This document shows positions 25,888 through 34,895 of a DNA stretch of 64,000 nt, in pieces; positions within the stretch are counted from its first letter, which is position 1, and the number at the start of each line of letters is the position of its first letter. Origin of the DNA: Micromonospora rosaria (GTDB taxonomy: Bacteria; Actinomycetota; Actinomycetes; Mycobacteriales; Micromonosporaceae); assembly GCF_001567585.1 (NCBI RefSeq), contig NZ_LRQV01000002.1, positions 62,001-126,000 of the forward strand. The letters run 5' to 3'. The notes under the pieces were generated by a model. The model saw nothing but the letters and a program-made list of their open reading frames with translations, had not been told where the DNA came from and did not search any database. A program made the position numbers and the translations under genes.

Positions 25888-26381
25888 CACTCCCCCCGAT
25901 CCACGGCCACGTCCAGGGGCGCCACGACGATCAGCGGCTGCCCGTACTCGACCGGGGTCGCGTCGGCGACCAGGATCTCCACGACCCGGCCGGTCACCTC
26001 GGACTGGATCCCGTTCATCAGCTTCATCGCCTCCACGATCCCGACCTGCTGGCCCCGCTCGACAGCGTCGCCGACCTCGACGAAGGGCTTCATGCCGGGC
26101 TCGGGCGCCCGGTAGAAGGTGCCGACCACGGGCGAGCGGACGACCTCGTGGCCGCTCGCCGCGTCGCCGTCGGCACCGACCGCCGGGTCCGCCGGGGCGG
26201 GGGCCGCCGGGCCGCCCTCGCCCGCCTCCCACTCGATCTCCACGCTGGTGTCCCCGTGTCGGACGCTGATCCGGCGCGGCCGGGCGCTGGCCCGGCGGGC
26301 CAGCTCGATCGCGCTCAGCGCGACCGCCTCCAGGGCGTCCCGTGGGTCGCGGACCCCGCGTCGTTCATGCTGCGCTGTCAC
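25887..26381 (-). CDS. accB: Biotin carboxyl carrier protein
   Basis: The 164-residue protein has an N-terminal helical part, an Ala/Pro-rich linker (about residues 55-75) and a C-terminal biotinyl domain with the biotinylated lysine in VEAMKLMN. The pattern [16 protein letters not shown] is typical of AccB. The GTG start lies within the end of the carboxyltransferase gene, a 17-base overlap. It completes a three-gene acetyl-CoA carboxylase with its neighbours. Confidence 0.95.
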
Positions 26382-28044
26382 CGACGTCCTCCCTGCCGAA
26401 AGCGAGATAGCGCTGGCGCCGGGACCGGATCAGCTCCTGCCCGGCCAGGGGGGCCAGGTCGGCGAGCACCTCCGCCAACGCCGCCCGGACCGACTCCCCG
26501 GCCGCCACGTGGTCGCGCTGGCTGCCACCGGCGGGCTCCGGGACCACCCCGTCGACGATGCCCAGCCGCAGCAGCTCACGGGCGGTGAGCCGCAACGCCT
26601 CGGCGGCGGTCGGCGCGGCGGCCGGGTCCCGCCAGAGGATGGCGGCGCACCCCTCCGGACTGATCACCGAGTAGACCGCGTTCTCGCAGGCCAGAACCCG
26701 GTCCGCGACGCCGATGGCGAGGGCGCCGCCGCTGCCGCCCTCCCCGGTCACCACCGACACCACCGGCACCGGGAGGCCGGACATCAGCCGCAGGTTCTCC
26801 GCGATGGCCGCCGCCTGGCCGTGCTGCTCCGCCGCCATCCCCGGGTACGCGCCGGGCGTGTCGACGAACGTCACCACCGGCATCCCCACCTTGGCGGCGA
26901 GGCGCATCAGGCGGGCCGCCTTGCGGTAGCCCTCGGGGCTGGGCATGCCGAAGTTCCGGTCGACCAGCTCCCGGGTCGTGTGACCCTTCTGCTGGCCGAT
27001 CAGCAGCACCGGGCGGCCGTCGAGCAGACCGATGCCGCCCACGATCGCCCGGCAGTCCCGGCCCATCCGGTCGCCCCGCAGCTCGACGAACCAGTCGAGC
27101 AGGTGCGCGGCGTAGTCCAGCGTGGTGGGCCGGTCCACGTGCCGGGCGAGCTGCACCGAATCCCAGGCGCGGCGCTCCGGCAGCGCGGCGGCGTCGGTGA
27201 CGAGCACCCGGTCGGCGGGCGCCACGGGCGGGGGCCCCGGCCACCGCCGGCCGGCGCGCAGCAGCTGGCCGAGCACTCCCCGCAGCGCGGCGCGGGGCGT
27301 CACCAGGTCGATCAGACCGTGCTCCAGCAGGAACTCCGCGCTCTGGAAGTCGGCCGGCAGCTCCTGCCGGATGGTCTGGGCGATCACCCGCCGGCCCGCG
27401 AAACCCATCCGGACGCCAGGCTCGGCGATGATCACGTCGGCGAGGGAGGCGAACGAGGCCGCCACGCCGCCGTACGTCGGATCGGTGGCCACCGAGAGCG
27501 TGAGGATCCCCGCCTCGTCGAGGGCGGCCATCGCCTGGCTGGTCTTCGCCATCTGCATCAGCGACAGCGCGCCCTCCTGCATCCGCGCGCCGCCGGAGGC
27601 GGTGACGACCAGCAACGGCACCCGCTCGCGCAGCGCCACCCCGGCCGCGGCGGTGATCCGCTCCCCCACCGCCACGCCCAGGCTGCCACCCATGAACCGG
27701 AAGTCCATCGCGGCCACGACCACGGGCTGGTCCTCGATCCGGCCCCGGACACAGACCACCGCCTCGTCCAACCCGGTCCGGTCGGCGCTCGCCTTGAGCC
27801 GGTGCGGGTACGGCTGGTCGTCGACGAAGTCCAGGGGGTCCACGACGGTGGCGGCGCCGGCCGGCAGCGGCTCGGCGGAACCGGGGTCGAGCAGCTGCGC
27901 CAGCCGGGCCGGCGCGTCCAGCCGCTCGTGGTGCGCGCAGTGCGGGCACACCCGCAGGTTGCGCAGGAACCGCCGCTGGTAGATCAGCTCGGCGCAGCTG
28001 CCACACCGTCTCCAACTCGCCGCGTCGGTCAGCAGCGCAGTCAT
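26365..28044 (-). CDS. Fused acetyl-CoA carboxylase carboxyltransferase (AccD-AccA)
   Basis: The 559-residue protein joins the beta and alpha carboxyltransferase parts. The AccD-like N-terminus has a zinc ribbon (CGSC near residue 15 and CPHC near 34) and the [13 protein letters not shown] oxyanion region. The AccA-like half follows with [22 protein letters not shown] and [17 protein letters not shown]. It transfers the carboxyl group from biotin to acetyl-CoA. A GGGGAGAG site precedes the ATG, which overlaps the stop of the preceding small gene. Fused AccDA genes of this type are common in actinomycete aromatic polyketide clusters. Confidence 0.93.
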   Translation of the reverse strand: MTALLTDAASWRRCGSCAELIYQRRFLRNLRVCPHCAHHERLDAPARLAQLLDPGSAEPLPAGAATVVDPLDFVDDQPYPHRLKASADRTGLDEAVVCVRGRIEDQPVVVAAMDFRFMGGSLGVAVGERITAAAGVALRERVPLLVVTASGGARMQEGALSLMQMAKTSQAMAALDEAGILTLSVATDPTYGGVAASFASLADVIIAEPGVRMGFAGRRVIAQTIRQELPADFQSAEFLLEHGLIDLVTPRAALRGVLGQLLRAGRRWPGPPPVAPADRVLVTDAAALPERRAWDSVQLARHVDRPTTLDYAAHLLDWFVELRGDRMGRDCRAIVGGIGLLDGRPVLLIGQQKGHTTRELVDRNFGMPSPEGYRKAARLMRLAAKVGMPVVTFVDTPGAYPGMAAEQHGQAAAIAENLRLMSGLPVPVVSVVTGEGGSGGALAIGVADRVLACENAVYSVISPEGCAAILWRDPAAAPTAAEALRLTARELLRLGIVDGVVPEPAGGSQRDHVAAGESVRAALAEVLADLAPLAGQELIRSRRQRYLAFGREDVGDSAA

Positions 28045-28283
28045 CTCTCCCCCTTGTCTGCCCGGTCGTCCAGTTGGGACCACAACCGCCGCTCCACCGG
28101 CGTCGGCGGGATGTGGCCCGCCGGCCGTTCCGGATGCGTCGGGGGCGGTCCGCGGTGGCGGTACGGGGTGACCCCGGCGGCCAACTCGATCGACCTGCCG
28201 TACACGCACAGGCTCTCCCACACCCACCGGAGCGAGGCCGCGCCGGCGCGTACCAGGGCGTGCAGGATCCGGGTCGGCTTCAC
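28041..28283 (-). CDS. Small hypothetical protein of the core operon
   Basis: This 80-residue protein is not recognised. An N-terminal amphipathic segment ([20 protein letters not shown]) is followed by a Pro/Arg-rich tail with [12 protein letters not shown]. It is accepted as real because it fills the only gap in a tightly packed operon. Its GTG has a GAGGGG site 5 bases upstream, and its stop overlaps the AccDA start by 4 bases. The helix could be membrane-associated. Function is unknown. Confidence 0.55.
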   Translation of the reverse strand: MKPTRILHALVRAGAASLRWVWESLCVYGRSIELAAGVTPYRHRGPPPTHPERPAGHIPPTPVERRLWSQLDDRADKGER

Positions 28284-28295
28284 GGGCCACCCCTC

Positions 28296-28604
28296 TCAGT
28301 ACGCGGCGACGATCTCGTAGATGCCGTAGTGCCGCGCCCCGTCGCGGTCCTGGTACGGCCGCAGCGGCGAGGTGGCGTTGCGGTGCGCGGCCCCCTCCTC
28401 CCAGGCGCGGAAGTCGGCCAGGCTGGACCACTCGGACAGCACGGCGAAGCCACCCGGGTCGAGGGTCGAGCGCATCAGCTCGTTGCGCAGGAGCCCGGGC
28501 GTCGCCGCCAGCCGGCCGCTGATCTCGTGGTACGCCTTCTCGATCGCCCCCGGACCCTCCTGCGGCGCGCGCAGGTAGACGATCACCCGGGCCCGCCCGG
28601 TCAC
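28296..28604 (-). CDS. Small antibiotic biosynthesis monooxygenase (ABM fold), copy 1
   Basis: The 102-residue protein is a single ferredoxin-like ABM domain with [19 protein letters not shown], the central [17 protein letters not shown] segment and a final beta strand. Cofactor-free relatives (ActVA-Orf6, TcmH) oxidise anthrones or naphthacenones to quinones with molecular oxygen. The GTG start overlaps the stop of the second ABM gene as GTGA, so the two small oxygenases may form a heterodimer. Some ABM proteins are cyclases instead. Confidence 0.82.
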   Translation of the reverse strand: MTGRARVIVYLRAPQEGPGAIEKAYHEISGRLAATPGLLRNELMRSTLDPGGFAVLSEWSSLADFRAWEEGAAHRNATSPLRPYQDRDGARHYGIYEIVAAY

Positions 28605-28921
28605 CGGGTCGCCGCCTCGGTACCGGTCAGCGCGTGGCGCACCGTCATGGTGCTCATCGCGCCGCCCGAGCGGTACGGGTGCAGCGTCATCCGGTGCTCG
28701 ACGTGCTGGTCGCTGCGCTCGAACTCGCGGAAGCTCGGCTCGTCGGTCCAGTCGCTGAAGATGTAGTAGACGTGCGCTTCCGTCTCACTGCGGCACAGCC
28801 ACTGCCCGAGGTTGGCCGGGTGGTCGGTGACCCTCCGCCCGACGGACAACCACGCCTGCTCGAAGTCGTTCTCCATGCCGGGCCTGATCTCGGCCCGCAG
28901 CATCACCCGGAAGGTGCCCAC
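28601..28921 (-). CDS. Small antibiotic biosynthesis monooxygenase (ABM fold), copy 2
   Basis: The 106-residue ABM-fold protein reads [18 protein letters not shown] at the start. It has the core strand [20 protein letters not shown] and a basic, Thr-rich tail. As with its neighbour, quinone-forming oxygenation or a cyclisation role is likely. It starts with GTG one base before the stop of the upstream SDR gene. Its pairing with copy 1 by a 4-base overlap suggests joint function. Confidence 0.82.
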   Translation of the reverse strand: MGTFRVMLRAEIRPGMENDFEQAWLSVGRRVTDHPANLGQWLCRSETEAHVYYIFSDWTDEPSFREFERSDQHVEHRMTLHPYRSGGAMSTMTVRHALTGTEAATR

Positions 28922-28922
28922 G

Positions 28923-29672
28923 TCAGATGCCTCCGTCCACGTTGAGGGTCTCGCCGGTGATGTAGGCGGCCCGGTCGCTCAGGAGGAACGCCACCGCGTC
29001 GGCGACGTCCTCCGGCCGGCCGAACCGGCCCATCGCGATGATCTGGGCGTAGCGCTGGGCGTACGCCTGGCGTTGCTCGGGGGAGAGCTTCTCGGCCTCC
29101 TCGGTCTCGATCATCCCGGGGGCGACCACGTTGACCCGGATACCGCGTGGGCTGAGTTCCTTGGTGAGCGACCGCATGAAGCCGACCAGGCCGGCCTTGG
29201 CGGCGGTGTAGTGGGCGCGCAGCGGGATGCCCACCGTCGCCACACGGGAGCCGACGGCGACGACCGAGGAACCCTCACCCATCAGCGGCAGCGCCTTGTT
29301 CAGCACGAGGAACGCGGCGGTGAGGCTGGTGTCCACCACCCGGTGCCACTCCTGCGGGGTCAGGTCGGCGAACGGCACGTGGCTGATCACCCCGGCGTTG
29401 TGCACCAGCCCGTGCAGCGGACGCCCGGTGTCCCGGGCCTCCGCCACCAGCCGCTCCACGTCGGCGACCTCGGTGACGTCGGCGCGTACCAGCCGGTGGT
29501 CACCGCCGAGGTCCTTCAGCTCGCGACGCAGGGTCTCGACGTGCTCGCCCTCGGTGCGGTAGCAGGTGACGACGGTGGCACCGGCGCGGGCCAGGCCGAG
29601 CACGACGCCCCGCCCGATCCCCCGGCTTCCCCCGGTGACGATCACGTTTTTGCCGGCAAGTAGACCGGTCAT
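28923..29672 (-). CDS. SDR ketoreductase (FabG-like), copy 1
   Basis: The 249-residue classical SDR has the cofactor motif TGGSRGIGRG (residues 14-23), NAG, the catalytic Ser in AVGSR and YxxxK in YTAAK. It ends with the VDGGI tail usual for FabG-like enzymes. It probably reduces a keto group of the growing or cyclised polyketide. An AGAGGA site precedes the ATG. The order DUF1772, SDR, ABM recurs on the opposite strand at 34417-36089, so this may be half of a duplicated module. Confidence 0.92.
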   Translation of the reverse strand: MTGLLAGKNVIVTGGSRGIGRGVVLGLARAGATVVTCYRTEGEHVETLRRELKDLGGDHRLVRADVTEVADVERLVAEARDTGRPLHGLVHNAGVISHVPFADLTPQEWHRVVDTSLTAAFLVLNKALPLMGEGSSVVAVGSRVATVGIPLRAHYTAAKAGLVGFMRSLTKELSPRGIRVNVVAPGMIETEEAEKLSPEQRQAYAQRYAQIIAMGRFGRPEDVADAVAFLLSDRAAYITGETLNVDGGI

Positions 29673-29700
29673 GACTTCCTCTCAGTGGTTGTCGAGCGGG

Positions 29701-30162
29701 TCACGGCATCGCCGTGAGGACCACGACGTTGAGCCCGAAGCCGGCACAGGCCAGCACGGTGCGGGCGAGGTTCCAGTTCCGCCAGCGTCGGCGCGGGTCG
29801 ACCTCGGCCCAGTCGAGCGGCAGCGCCGCCGGGTCGAGGTCGCGCACCCACCGGTTGATCGGCACCTGCCGGGTGACGGAGATGACCATCACCGCGGCCA
29901 GGCACACGGTGGCGAGGACGACCGGCGTGCGGACGGTGGGGTCGGTGACGCGGACGGCGAGCACCAGGTCGGCCAGGACGCTCAGGCCGAAGCAGATCGG
30001 CATGAACGGGTCGTAGCGGCTCCACAGGTAGCGGTGCGCGGCGACGTAGCGGTCCGGGGGAAGGGTCCGCATGAACGGGATGATCCCGAGCATGGTGGAC
30101 ACCAGCACCCCGGCGGTGAGACCGCTGCCGACCACCGCCACCACCGCGAGCACCTCGGACAA
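29701..30162 (-). CDS. DUF1772 membrane protein (anthrone-oxygenase-like), copy 1
   Basis: The 153-residue protein has four predicted membrane helices. Family-type motifs are GSGLTAGVL, PPDRYVAAHR, the RYDPFMPI segment and QVPINRWVRDL. DUF1772 proteins include anthrone-oxygenase-type members in polyketide pathways. The start is taken as TTG at 30162 after a G-rich stretch; a GTG at 30153 is the alternative. It is clearly homologous to the protein at 34417-34881. Confidence 0.8.
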   Translation of the reverse strand: MSEVLAVVAVVGSGLTAGVLVSTMLGIIPFMRTLPPDRYVAAHRYLWSRYDPFMPICFGLSVLADLVLAVRVTDPTVRTPVVLATVCLAAVMVISVTRQVPINRWVRDLDPAALPLDWAEVDPRRRWRNWNLARTVLACAGFGLNVVVLTAMP

Positions 30163-30178
30163 CGGTCACCCACCCCCG

Positions 30179-30658
30179 TCAGGCCGGGGCGCCGGTCGCC
30201 GGCGTCTCCGCCGCCGCCCGCTCCACGATCTCCTTGATCCGCCGCATCTCCTTCGCGGTCTGCGCGTCGAGGTGCCGCTGGGCGCCGGCGTTGTCGACCG
30301 GCGCGTCCGGCTTCATTTGGAACTGCTGGATCCAGCGCAGCTCGGTCCCGCCGGGCACCTCGCGGTACTCCCAGAACAGGTGCATGAACTCCAGCAGCGG
30401 CCCGGTCTCGATCCGCTTGGCGTGCACGGTCCGCGACGCCCGGTCGGCGCGGCGCTCGGAGACCCAGCTCCAGACCGTGCCGTCCGGCTCCGGGTGCATG
30501 GTCAGGCGGAAGCGGACCCGGTCGCCCTCCCGCTCCAGGATCTCCACGCTGCGGTACTCGCCGAACAGCGTCGGCCACGACTCCAGGTCGTTGGTCATGT
30601 CCCAGACCAGGTCCAGCGGAGCCGCGATCACGACCCGGTTGTCCGTGCGGCCCGCCAT
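30179..30658 (-). CDS. Polyketide aromatase/cyclase (SRPBCC, single domain)
   Basis: The 159-residue START-like protein begins with VVIAAPLDLVWDMTNDLESWPTLF-type family sequence. It contains WSWVSERRADRASRTVHAKR and ends in a long C-terminal helix. A single domain of this kind resembles TcmN N-terminal and WhiE-ORFVI cyclases, which fold and aromatise the first ring of unreduced chains. The gene lies 1 base after the ACP stop, the classic minimal-PKS neighbourhood. Together with the TcmI-like and cupin cyclases it points to a multi-ring pentangular-type scaffold. Confidence 0.92.
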   Translation of the reverse strand: MAGRTDNRVVIAAPLDLVWDMTNDLESWPTLFGEYRSVEILEREGDRVRFRLTMHPEPDGTVWSWVSERRADRASRTVHAKRIETGPLLEFMHLFWEYREVPGGTELRWIQQFQMKPDAPVDNAGAQRHLDAQTAKEMRRIKEIVERAAAETPATGAPA

Positions 30659-30659
30659 G

Positions 30660-30911
30660 TCACACCGCCGCCAGACGCCGGTTGACGTAGTCGAGAGTCG
30701 CCCTGGGCGTGCGCATCTCCTCGACCGCCTCGTCCGGGATGGACATGCCGAGCTTCTGCTGGATGTGCGTGGCGATCTCCAGCACCGCGAGCGAGTCGAA
30801 CTCCAGGTCCTCGTACGGAGCGTCGAGCGACTCCTCGGTGACGTCGCCGCCGCTCTGGTCGTCGACGGCGCGCAGGATGCCCAACAGGTCGTCGAAGGTG
30901 AACTGACTCAT
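30660..30911 (-). CDS. Type II PKS acyl carrier protein
   Basis: The 83-residue protein carries the phosphopantetheine serine at residue 40 in FDSLAVLEIA. It is the shuttle for the poly-beta-ketone chain. A GGGGAGG site precedes the ATG. It sits between the chain-length factor and aromatase genes in the usual order. Confidence 0.96.
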   Translation of the reverse strand: MSQFTFDDLLGILRAVDDQSGGDVTEESLDAPYEDLEFDSLAVLEIATHIQQKLGMSIPDEAVEEMRTPRATLDYVNRRLAAV

Positions 30912-30953
30912 GACCCCTCCCCAGGGTGTCGGGTGATTCGGACGGTGTGCTGG

Positions 30954-32171
30954 TCAGCGGTCCGGGCCGCGGACGACGACCGCGGAGTTGAAGCCGCCGT
31001 GGCCCCGGGCCAGCACCAGGGCGGTCGCCAGCCGGGCCGGCCGGGCGGCGCCGCAGACCAGGTCGAGCTGGTACTCCGGCGCCGGTTCGGCGACGTTGAC
31101 GGTCGGCGGGATGACGCCGTCGCGGATGGCCAGCAGCGCCGTGACCACGTCGAGCGGGCCGGCGCCGGCGTACATCCGGCCGGTCGTGGTCTTGGGCGCG
31201 GTCACCGGCACACCACGCGGGCCGAACACGCCACGCAGCGCGTCGGCCTCCGCCCGGTCCAGCGCGGGCACGCCCGCCGCGTCGGCGAGGACCACGTCGA
31301 CCTCGTCCGGGCGGACGCCGGCGTCGGCCAGCGCCCGCACGATCGCGCGGCCCAGCGCGGGCGGCCGGGCGGAGCCGGGCGGCGGGTCGAAGGTCGCGGC
31401 GTACCCGGCGATGACCCCGTAGCCCCGCACCCCACGCCCACGCGCGGCGGCGGCGTCCTCGACGGTCATCATCGCGCCGCCCTCGGCCGGCACGAAGCCG
31501 CCCGCGGCGCTGTCGAACGGCAGGTACGCCCGGGCCGGGTCGTCGCTGCGGCTGAGCAGCCGGGTGGCGATCTGGGCGGTCAGGCCGGCCGGGGACATCG
31601 GCGCGTCCGTCCCGCCGGCCAGCACCATGCGGGTGCCGCCGCGCAGGACGCGCCGCGCCTGGCCGAGCGCGTCGAGCCCGCCGGCCTGGTCGGCCGCGAG
31701 CACCCCGCAGGGTCCGCGCATCTGGTGCCGGATCGAGAGCTGCCCGGTGGTCGCGGCGTAGAACCAGGCCACCGACATGTACGCGCTGACGTGCAGCGGA
31801 CCCCTGGTCCACAGCTTCTGCAGCTCGCGCTGCCCGAAGACGGTGCCACCGGCGGAGTTGGCGGTGATCACCCCCATCTCGTACTCGGGCCAGGCCAGCG
31901 GGTCGATGCCCGCGTCGGCGAGAGCCTCCTCGGCGGCGACCAGCGCCATGTGGGTCATGTGGTCGGTCTGCGGTCGCAGCTTCTTCGGGACGCGCTCCAC
32001 CGCGTCGAGGTCGCGCACCTCACCGGCGAGCCGGCTCGGATAGCCGCTCGCGTCGTACGCCCCGATCACGTCGATGGCGCCCTTGCCGGCCACGGTGGCC
32101 GACCAGTACGCCGCCAACCCGACCCCGGTGGGCGCGGCGACACCGATGCCGGTGACCGTGGCCGTGGTCAT
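30954..32171 (-). CDS. Type II PKS chain-length factor (KS-beta)
   Basis: The 405-residue ketosynthase homologue carries Gln162 in GVLAADQAGGLDALG in place of the active-site Cys, the hallmark of the chain-length factor. It forms a heterodimer with KS-alpha and sets chain length. The ATG overlaps the KS-alpha stop as ATGA. Chain length cannot be predicted safely by eye. The set of cyclases suggests a long, unreduced chain. Confidence 0.97.
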   Translation of the reverse strand: MTTATVTGIGVAAPTGVGLAAYWSATVAGKGAIDVIGAYDASGYPSRLAGEVRDLDAVERVPKKLRPQTDHMTHMALVAAEEALADAGIDPLAWPEYEMGVITANSAGGTVFGQRELQKLWTRGPLHVSAYMSVAWFYAATTGQLSIRHQMRGPCGVLAADQAGGLDALGQARRVLRGGTRMVLAGGTDAPMSPAGLTAQIATRLLSRSDDPARAYLPFDSAAGGFVPAEGGAMMTVEDAAAARGRGVRGYGVIAGYAATFDPPPGSARPPALGRAIVRALADAGVRPDEVDVVLADAAGVPALDRAEADALRGVFGPRGVPVTAPKTTTGRMYAGAGPLDVVTALLAIRDGVIPPTVNVAEPAPEYQLDLVCGAARPARLATALVLARGHGGFNSAVVVRGPDR

Positions 32172-33439
32172 GCCGCCACCCGCCCCGGCGCGGCCACCAG
32201 CACCGCCGTCTGGAAGCCACCGAACCCGCTGCCGACGCTGAGCACCACGTCGACGGGGTGCTCCCGGGCGTGCACCGGCACGTAGTCCAGGTCGCACTCC
32301 GGATCCCGGTGGTGCAGGTTCGCCGTCGGCGGCACGACGTCGTGGGTGATGGCGAGGATGCTCGCGGCGATCTCGATGGAACCGATCGCGCCCAGCGAGT
32401 GCCCGACCATCGACTTGATGGAGCTCATCGGCACCCGGTACGCGTGCCCGCCGAGGCTGGCCTTCACCGCCGCCGTCTCGTGCCGGTCGTTCTGCCGGGT
32501 ACCCGAGCCGTGCGCGTTGACGTAGTCCACCTCCGCCGGGGTGATCCGCGCCTGCCGCAGCGCCGCGCGGATCGCCTCGGCCATCTCGCGGCCGTCGGCC
32601 TTCAGACCGGTCATGTGGTACGCGTTGGCGCGGCTGGCGTACCCGACGAGGTCGGCGTGGACGCGGGCCTCGCGGCGACGGGCGTGGCCGGCCTCCTCGA
32701 CGACGAACACCGCCGAGCCCTCACCGAGCACGATGCCGTCGCGGTCACGGTCGAACGGGCGGCAGGCCCCGGCCGGGTCGGCGTTGTTCGGTGTGGTCGC
32801 CTTCAACGCGTCGAAGCAGGCCACGGTGATCGGCGACACCGGCGCCTCGGTCGCACCGGCGATCACCACGTCGGCGGTGCCCTCGGCGATGAGCTGCATG
32901 GCGTGCCCCAGCGCGTCCAGGCCGGAGGTGCACCCGGTGGAGACCACGGTGGCCGGTCCCTCCGCGCCCACCAGCCAGGCCACCTCGGTCGCCACCGAGC
33001 TGGGCACCATGAACTGGTAGCTGTGCGGCACCGCGTACGTCCAGTCGGTCAGCCAGCGCCGGCCGCCGTCGCTGACGACGACGTACTCCTGCTCCATCTT
33101 GGTGGTGTTGCCGACCGCGTTGCCGATCGCGACCGCGACCCGGTCCGGGTCGACCTCGCCATCGCCGAGGCCGCTGTCGGCCAGCGCCTCGCGGGCCGCC
33201 ACCACGGCGAACTGCGCGGCGCGGTCCATCCGCCGGATCTCCTGCGGGGTCAGCCCGGACAGCGCCGGATCGAAGTCGCACTCGGCGGCGATGCGGCAGC
33301 GGAACCCGGCCGCGTCGAACAGCGAGATCGGGCGGGTCGCGGTCCGGCCGGAGGTCATCATGTCCCAGAAGGCCTTGCTGCCCGGCTCGCCGGGCGCGAC
33401 GACCCCCATCCCGGTGACCACCGCGCGGCGGGTGCTCAC
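32168..33439 (-). CDS. Type II PKS ketosynthase alpha
   Basis: The 423-residue ketosynthase has the catalytic triad Cys170 (VSTGCTSGLDALGHAM), His310 (NAHGSGTRQNDRHE) and His347 (KSMVGHSLGAIG). It condenses malonyl-ACP units with the chain-length factor. The GTG start overlaps the upstream cupin stop as GTGA and fits the usual N-terminus RRAVVTGMGVVAPG. It is the core gene that identifies this as an aromatic polyketide cluster. Confidence 0.98.
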   Translation of the reverse strand: MSTRRAVVTGMGVVAPGEPGSKAFWDMMTSGRTATRPISLFDAAGFRCRIAAECDFDPALSGLTPQEIRRMDRAAQFAVVAAREALADSGLGDGEVDPDRVAVAIGNAVGNTTKMEQEYVVVSDGGRRWLTDWTYAVPHSYQFMVPSSVATEVAWLVGAEGPATVVSTGCTSGLDALGHAMQLIAEGTADVVIAGATEAPVSPITVACFDALKATTPNNADPAGACRPFDRDRDGIVLGEGSAVFVVEEAGHARRREARVHADLVGYASRANAYHMTGLKADGREMAEAIRAALRQARITPAEVDYVNAHGSGTRQNDRHETAAVKASLGGHAYRVPMSSIKSMVGHSLGAIGSIEIAASILAITHDVVPPTANLHHRDPECDLDYVPVHAREHPVDVVLSVGSGFGGFQTAVLVAAPGRVAA

Positions 33440-33882
33440 CGCACGCCCCCGGTTTCCCGCACCGGCCCGCCGACCTGCGGGGGTGGGCCCTCGGTCAGCG
33501 GCTCCTCGACGTCGACGTGCCCGAGGTCCGGGCGGGGCGCCAGCGGGCCGTTGTGGAAGACCACCCGGGCCGGCACGTCGCCGCGGTTCTCGAACCGGTG
33601 CCGTACGCCGACCGGGATCAGCAGGCTGTCGTCGGCGCGCAGCGTCAGCTCCTGCGACTCGGCCCGCACGTGCAGCTCGCCCTCGACGACGTAGACGAAC
33701 TCCTCGGAGTACGGGTGGTAGTGCTCGATCACGTACTCGCCGGGTTCGAGGCGGCCCACACCCATGAAGCCGGAGGTGGCGCCCACCGAGCGGGGGCTCA
33801 GCAGCAGGTTGATGGTGCCGCCCCGGCGGTGGTCGGCCGGGGTGTCGCACAGCGAGACCTTGCGGATCATCGGAGCGGACAC
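33436..33882 (-). CDS. Cupin polyketide cyclase (TcmJ/WhiE-ORFII-like)
   Basis: The 148-residue cupin has EHYHPYSEEFVYVVEGELHV with the metal-type His/Glu set, and a second motif PVGVRHRFENRG. TcmJ-like cupins directly precede KS-alpha in tetracenomycin, spore-pigment and pentangular clusters and help in later-ring cyclisation. The GTG start has an AAGGAG site 8 bases upstream. The last ~30 residues are Pro/Glu-rich and may be disordered. Confidence 0.9.
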   Translation of the reverse strand: MSAPMIRKVSLCDTPADHRRGGTINLLLSPRSVGATSGFMGVGRLEPGEYVIEHYHPYSEEFVYVVEGELHVRAESQELTLRADDSLLIPVGVRHRFENRGDVPARVVFHNGPLAPRPDLGHVDVEEPLTEGPPPQVGGPVRETGGVR

Positions 33883-33916
33883 AGCGTGTCTCCTTCTTCG
33901 TCAGGGTCGCCGGGAC

Positions 33917-34237
33917 TCAGTCCCGCTCCCACTCGTAGAACCGCTCGGCCATCGAGTCCTTCGGCTCCCGCCAGGACGGGTGGTACGGGCTCATGTACTT
34001 GGCGAGCTTGGTGTTCACGTCCTGGAACAGGGGGTGTTCCCGGGCCTGGTAGAGCCGTGGCGTGCTGTCCTCGTCCGCCTCGACCAGGTGGAAGTAGAGT
34101 CCGTGGAACGTGAACAGCGTCCGGCTCCGGACGCCGATCAGCTCCGGCAGTTCGGTGGCGTCGGACTCCGCGAAGATCGCCGCCACGTCCGCCGCGTTCT
34201 CCGGCTCCAGCCGAGCCACGATCAGGGTCCGGTGCAT
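33917..34237 (-). CDS. TcmI-family polyketide cyclase
   Basis: The 106-residue protein has the TcmI pattern RTLIVARLEPENAADVAAIF, the strand TLFTFHGLYFHLVE and the C-terminal PYHPSWREPKDSMAERFYEWE segment. TcmI-type ferredoxin-fold cyclases close the last ring(s) of tetracenomycin and pentangular scaffolds. It is the first gene of the leftward core operon, with a GAGGAG site before the ATG. The divergent promoter region is just upstream. Confidence 0.93.
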   Translation of the reverse strand: MHRTLIVARLEPENAADVAAIFAESDATELPELIGVRSRTLFTFHGLYFHLVEADEDSTPRLYQAREHPLFQDVNTKLAKYMSPYHPSWREPKDSMAERFYEWERD

Positions 34238-34292
34238 CAGGGCTCCTCTCGTCGAGCCGCCGCGCGGCCTGTGACGCAGGCTGGCAAAGCCC

Positions 34293-34321
34293 GCTCGGAG
34301 CGCTGTCGAGCCTCGCTCGAC
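34293..34321. promoter_or_regulatory. Heptad repeats in the divergent core promoter, candidate SARP site
   Basis: The segments GCTCGGA, TGTCGAG and GCTCGAC start 11 bases apart (34293, 34304, 34315). The last 17 bases also form an inverted repeat GTCGAGC, CTC, GCTCGAC. SARP activators bind direct heptads at helical-turn spacing, and a SARP gene lies 6 kb away. The middle heptad matches weakly, so this is tentative. The region feeds both arms of the core cluster. Confidence 0.35.
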
Positions 34322-34416
34322 GACCGCCGGTGCCCGTCGAGTCGTCCTCGATCCGCCTTCTAGCCGCCCGTGGCACCGTCGCTGCGACCTGACCGGAGTC
34401 GACCGGAGGTTCTGCC

Positions 34417-34881
34417 ATGGCCACCGACGTCCTGACCTTCGTCGCGCTGCTGGGCAGCGGGACCACCGCCGGCGTGCTGTTCGCGGTGGCGTTGAGCATG
34501 GTGCCGGCGCTGCGCGCCATGCCGGTGGACCGCTACGTGCAGGCGCACCGGCTGCTCGGCCGCAACTGGGACCCGACCATGCCGATCGTGGTGCTGACCA
34601 CGGTGGCGGCGCTGCTCGCCCTCGCCGTCGTGGTCGACCCGGTGCCGAGCCGGGTGGCCTTCGGCCTGGGCGCGGTCCTGATGGCGGCGGTCGCCGGCGT
34701 CTCCCACCTCGGCAACGTGCCCCTGAACCGGAGCGTGAAGTCGCTGCCGGCGGAGACCGTGCCCGGCCCGGACTGGGTGGACCCCCGCCCGGTGTGGGGA
34801 CGGCTGCACCTGCTGCGGACCTCGCTGGCCCTGGCGGCCTTCCTGCTCGGCCTGGTCACGGTCCTCTTCGTCCAGCCCTGA
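34417..34881 (+). CDS. DUF1772 membrane protein (anthrone-oxygenase-like), copy 2
   Basis: The 154-residue protein has four predicted membrane helices and the motifs GSGTTAGVL, MPVDRYVQAHR, NWDPTMPI and NVPLNRSVKSL. These line up with copy 1 on the other arm (GSGLTAGVL, PPDRYVAAHR, RYDPFMPI, QVPINRWVRDL). It heads the rightward operon with a GGAGGT site. A role in oxygen-dependent tailoring is inferred from related anthrone-oxygenase-type members. Confidence 0.8.
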   Translation: MATDVLTFVALLGSGTTAGVLFAVALSMVPALRAMPVDRYVQAHRLLGRNWDPTMPIVVLTTVAALLALAVVVDPVPSRVAFGLGAVLMAAVAGVSHLGNVPLNRSVKSLPAETVPGPDWVDPRPVWGRLHLLRTSLALAAFLLGLVTVLFVQP

Positions 34882-34895
34882 CCCGAGGAGAAGAC

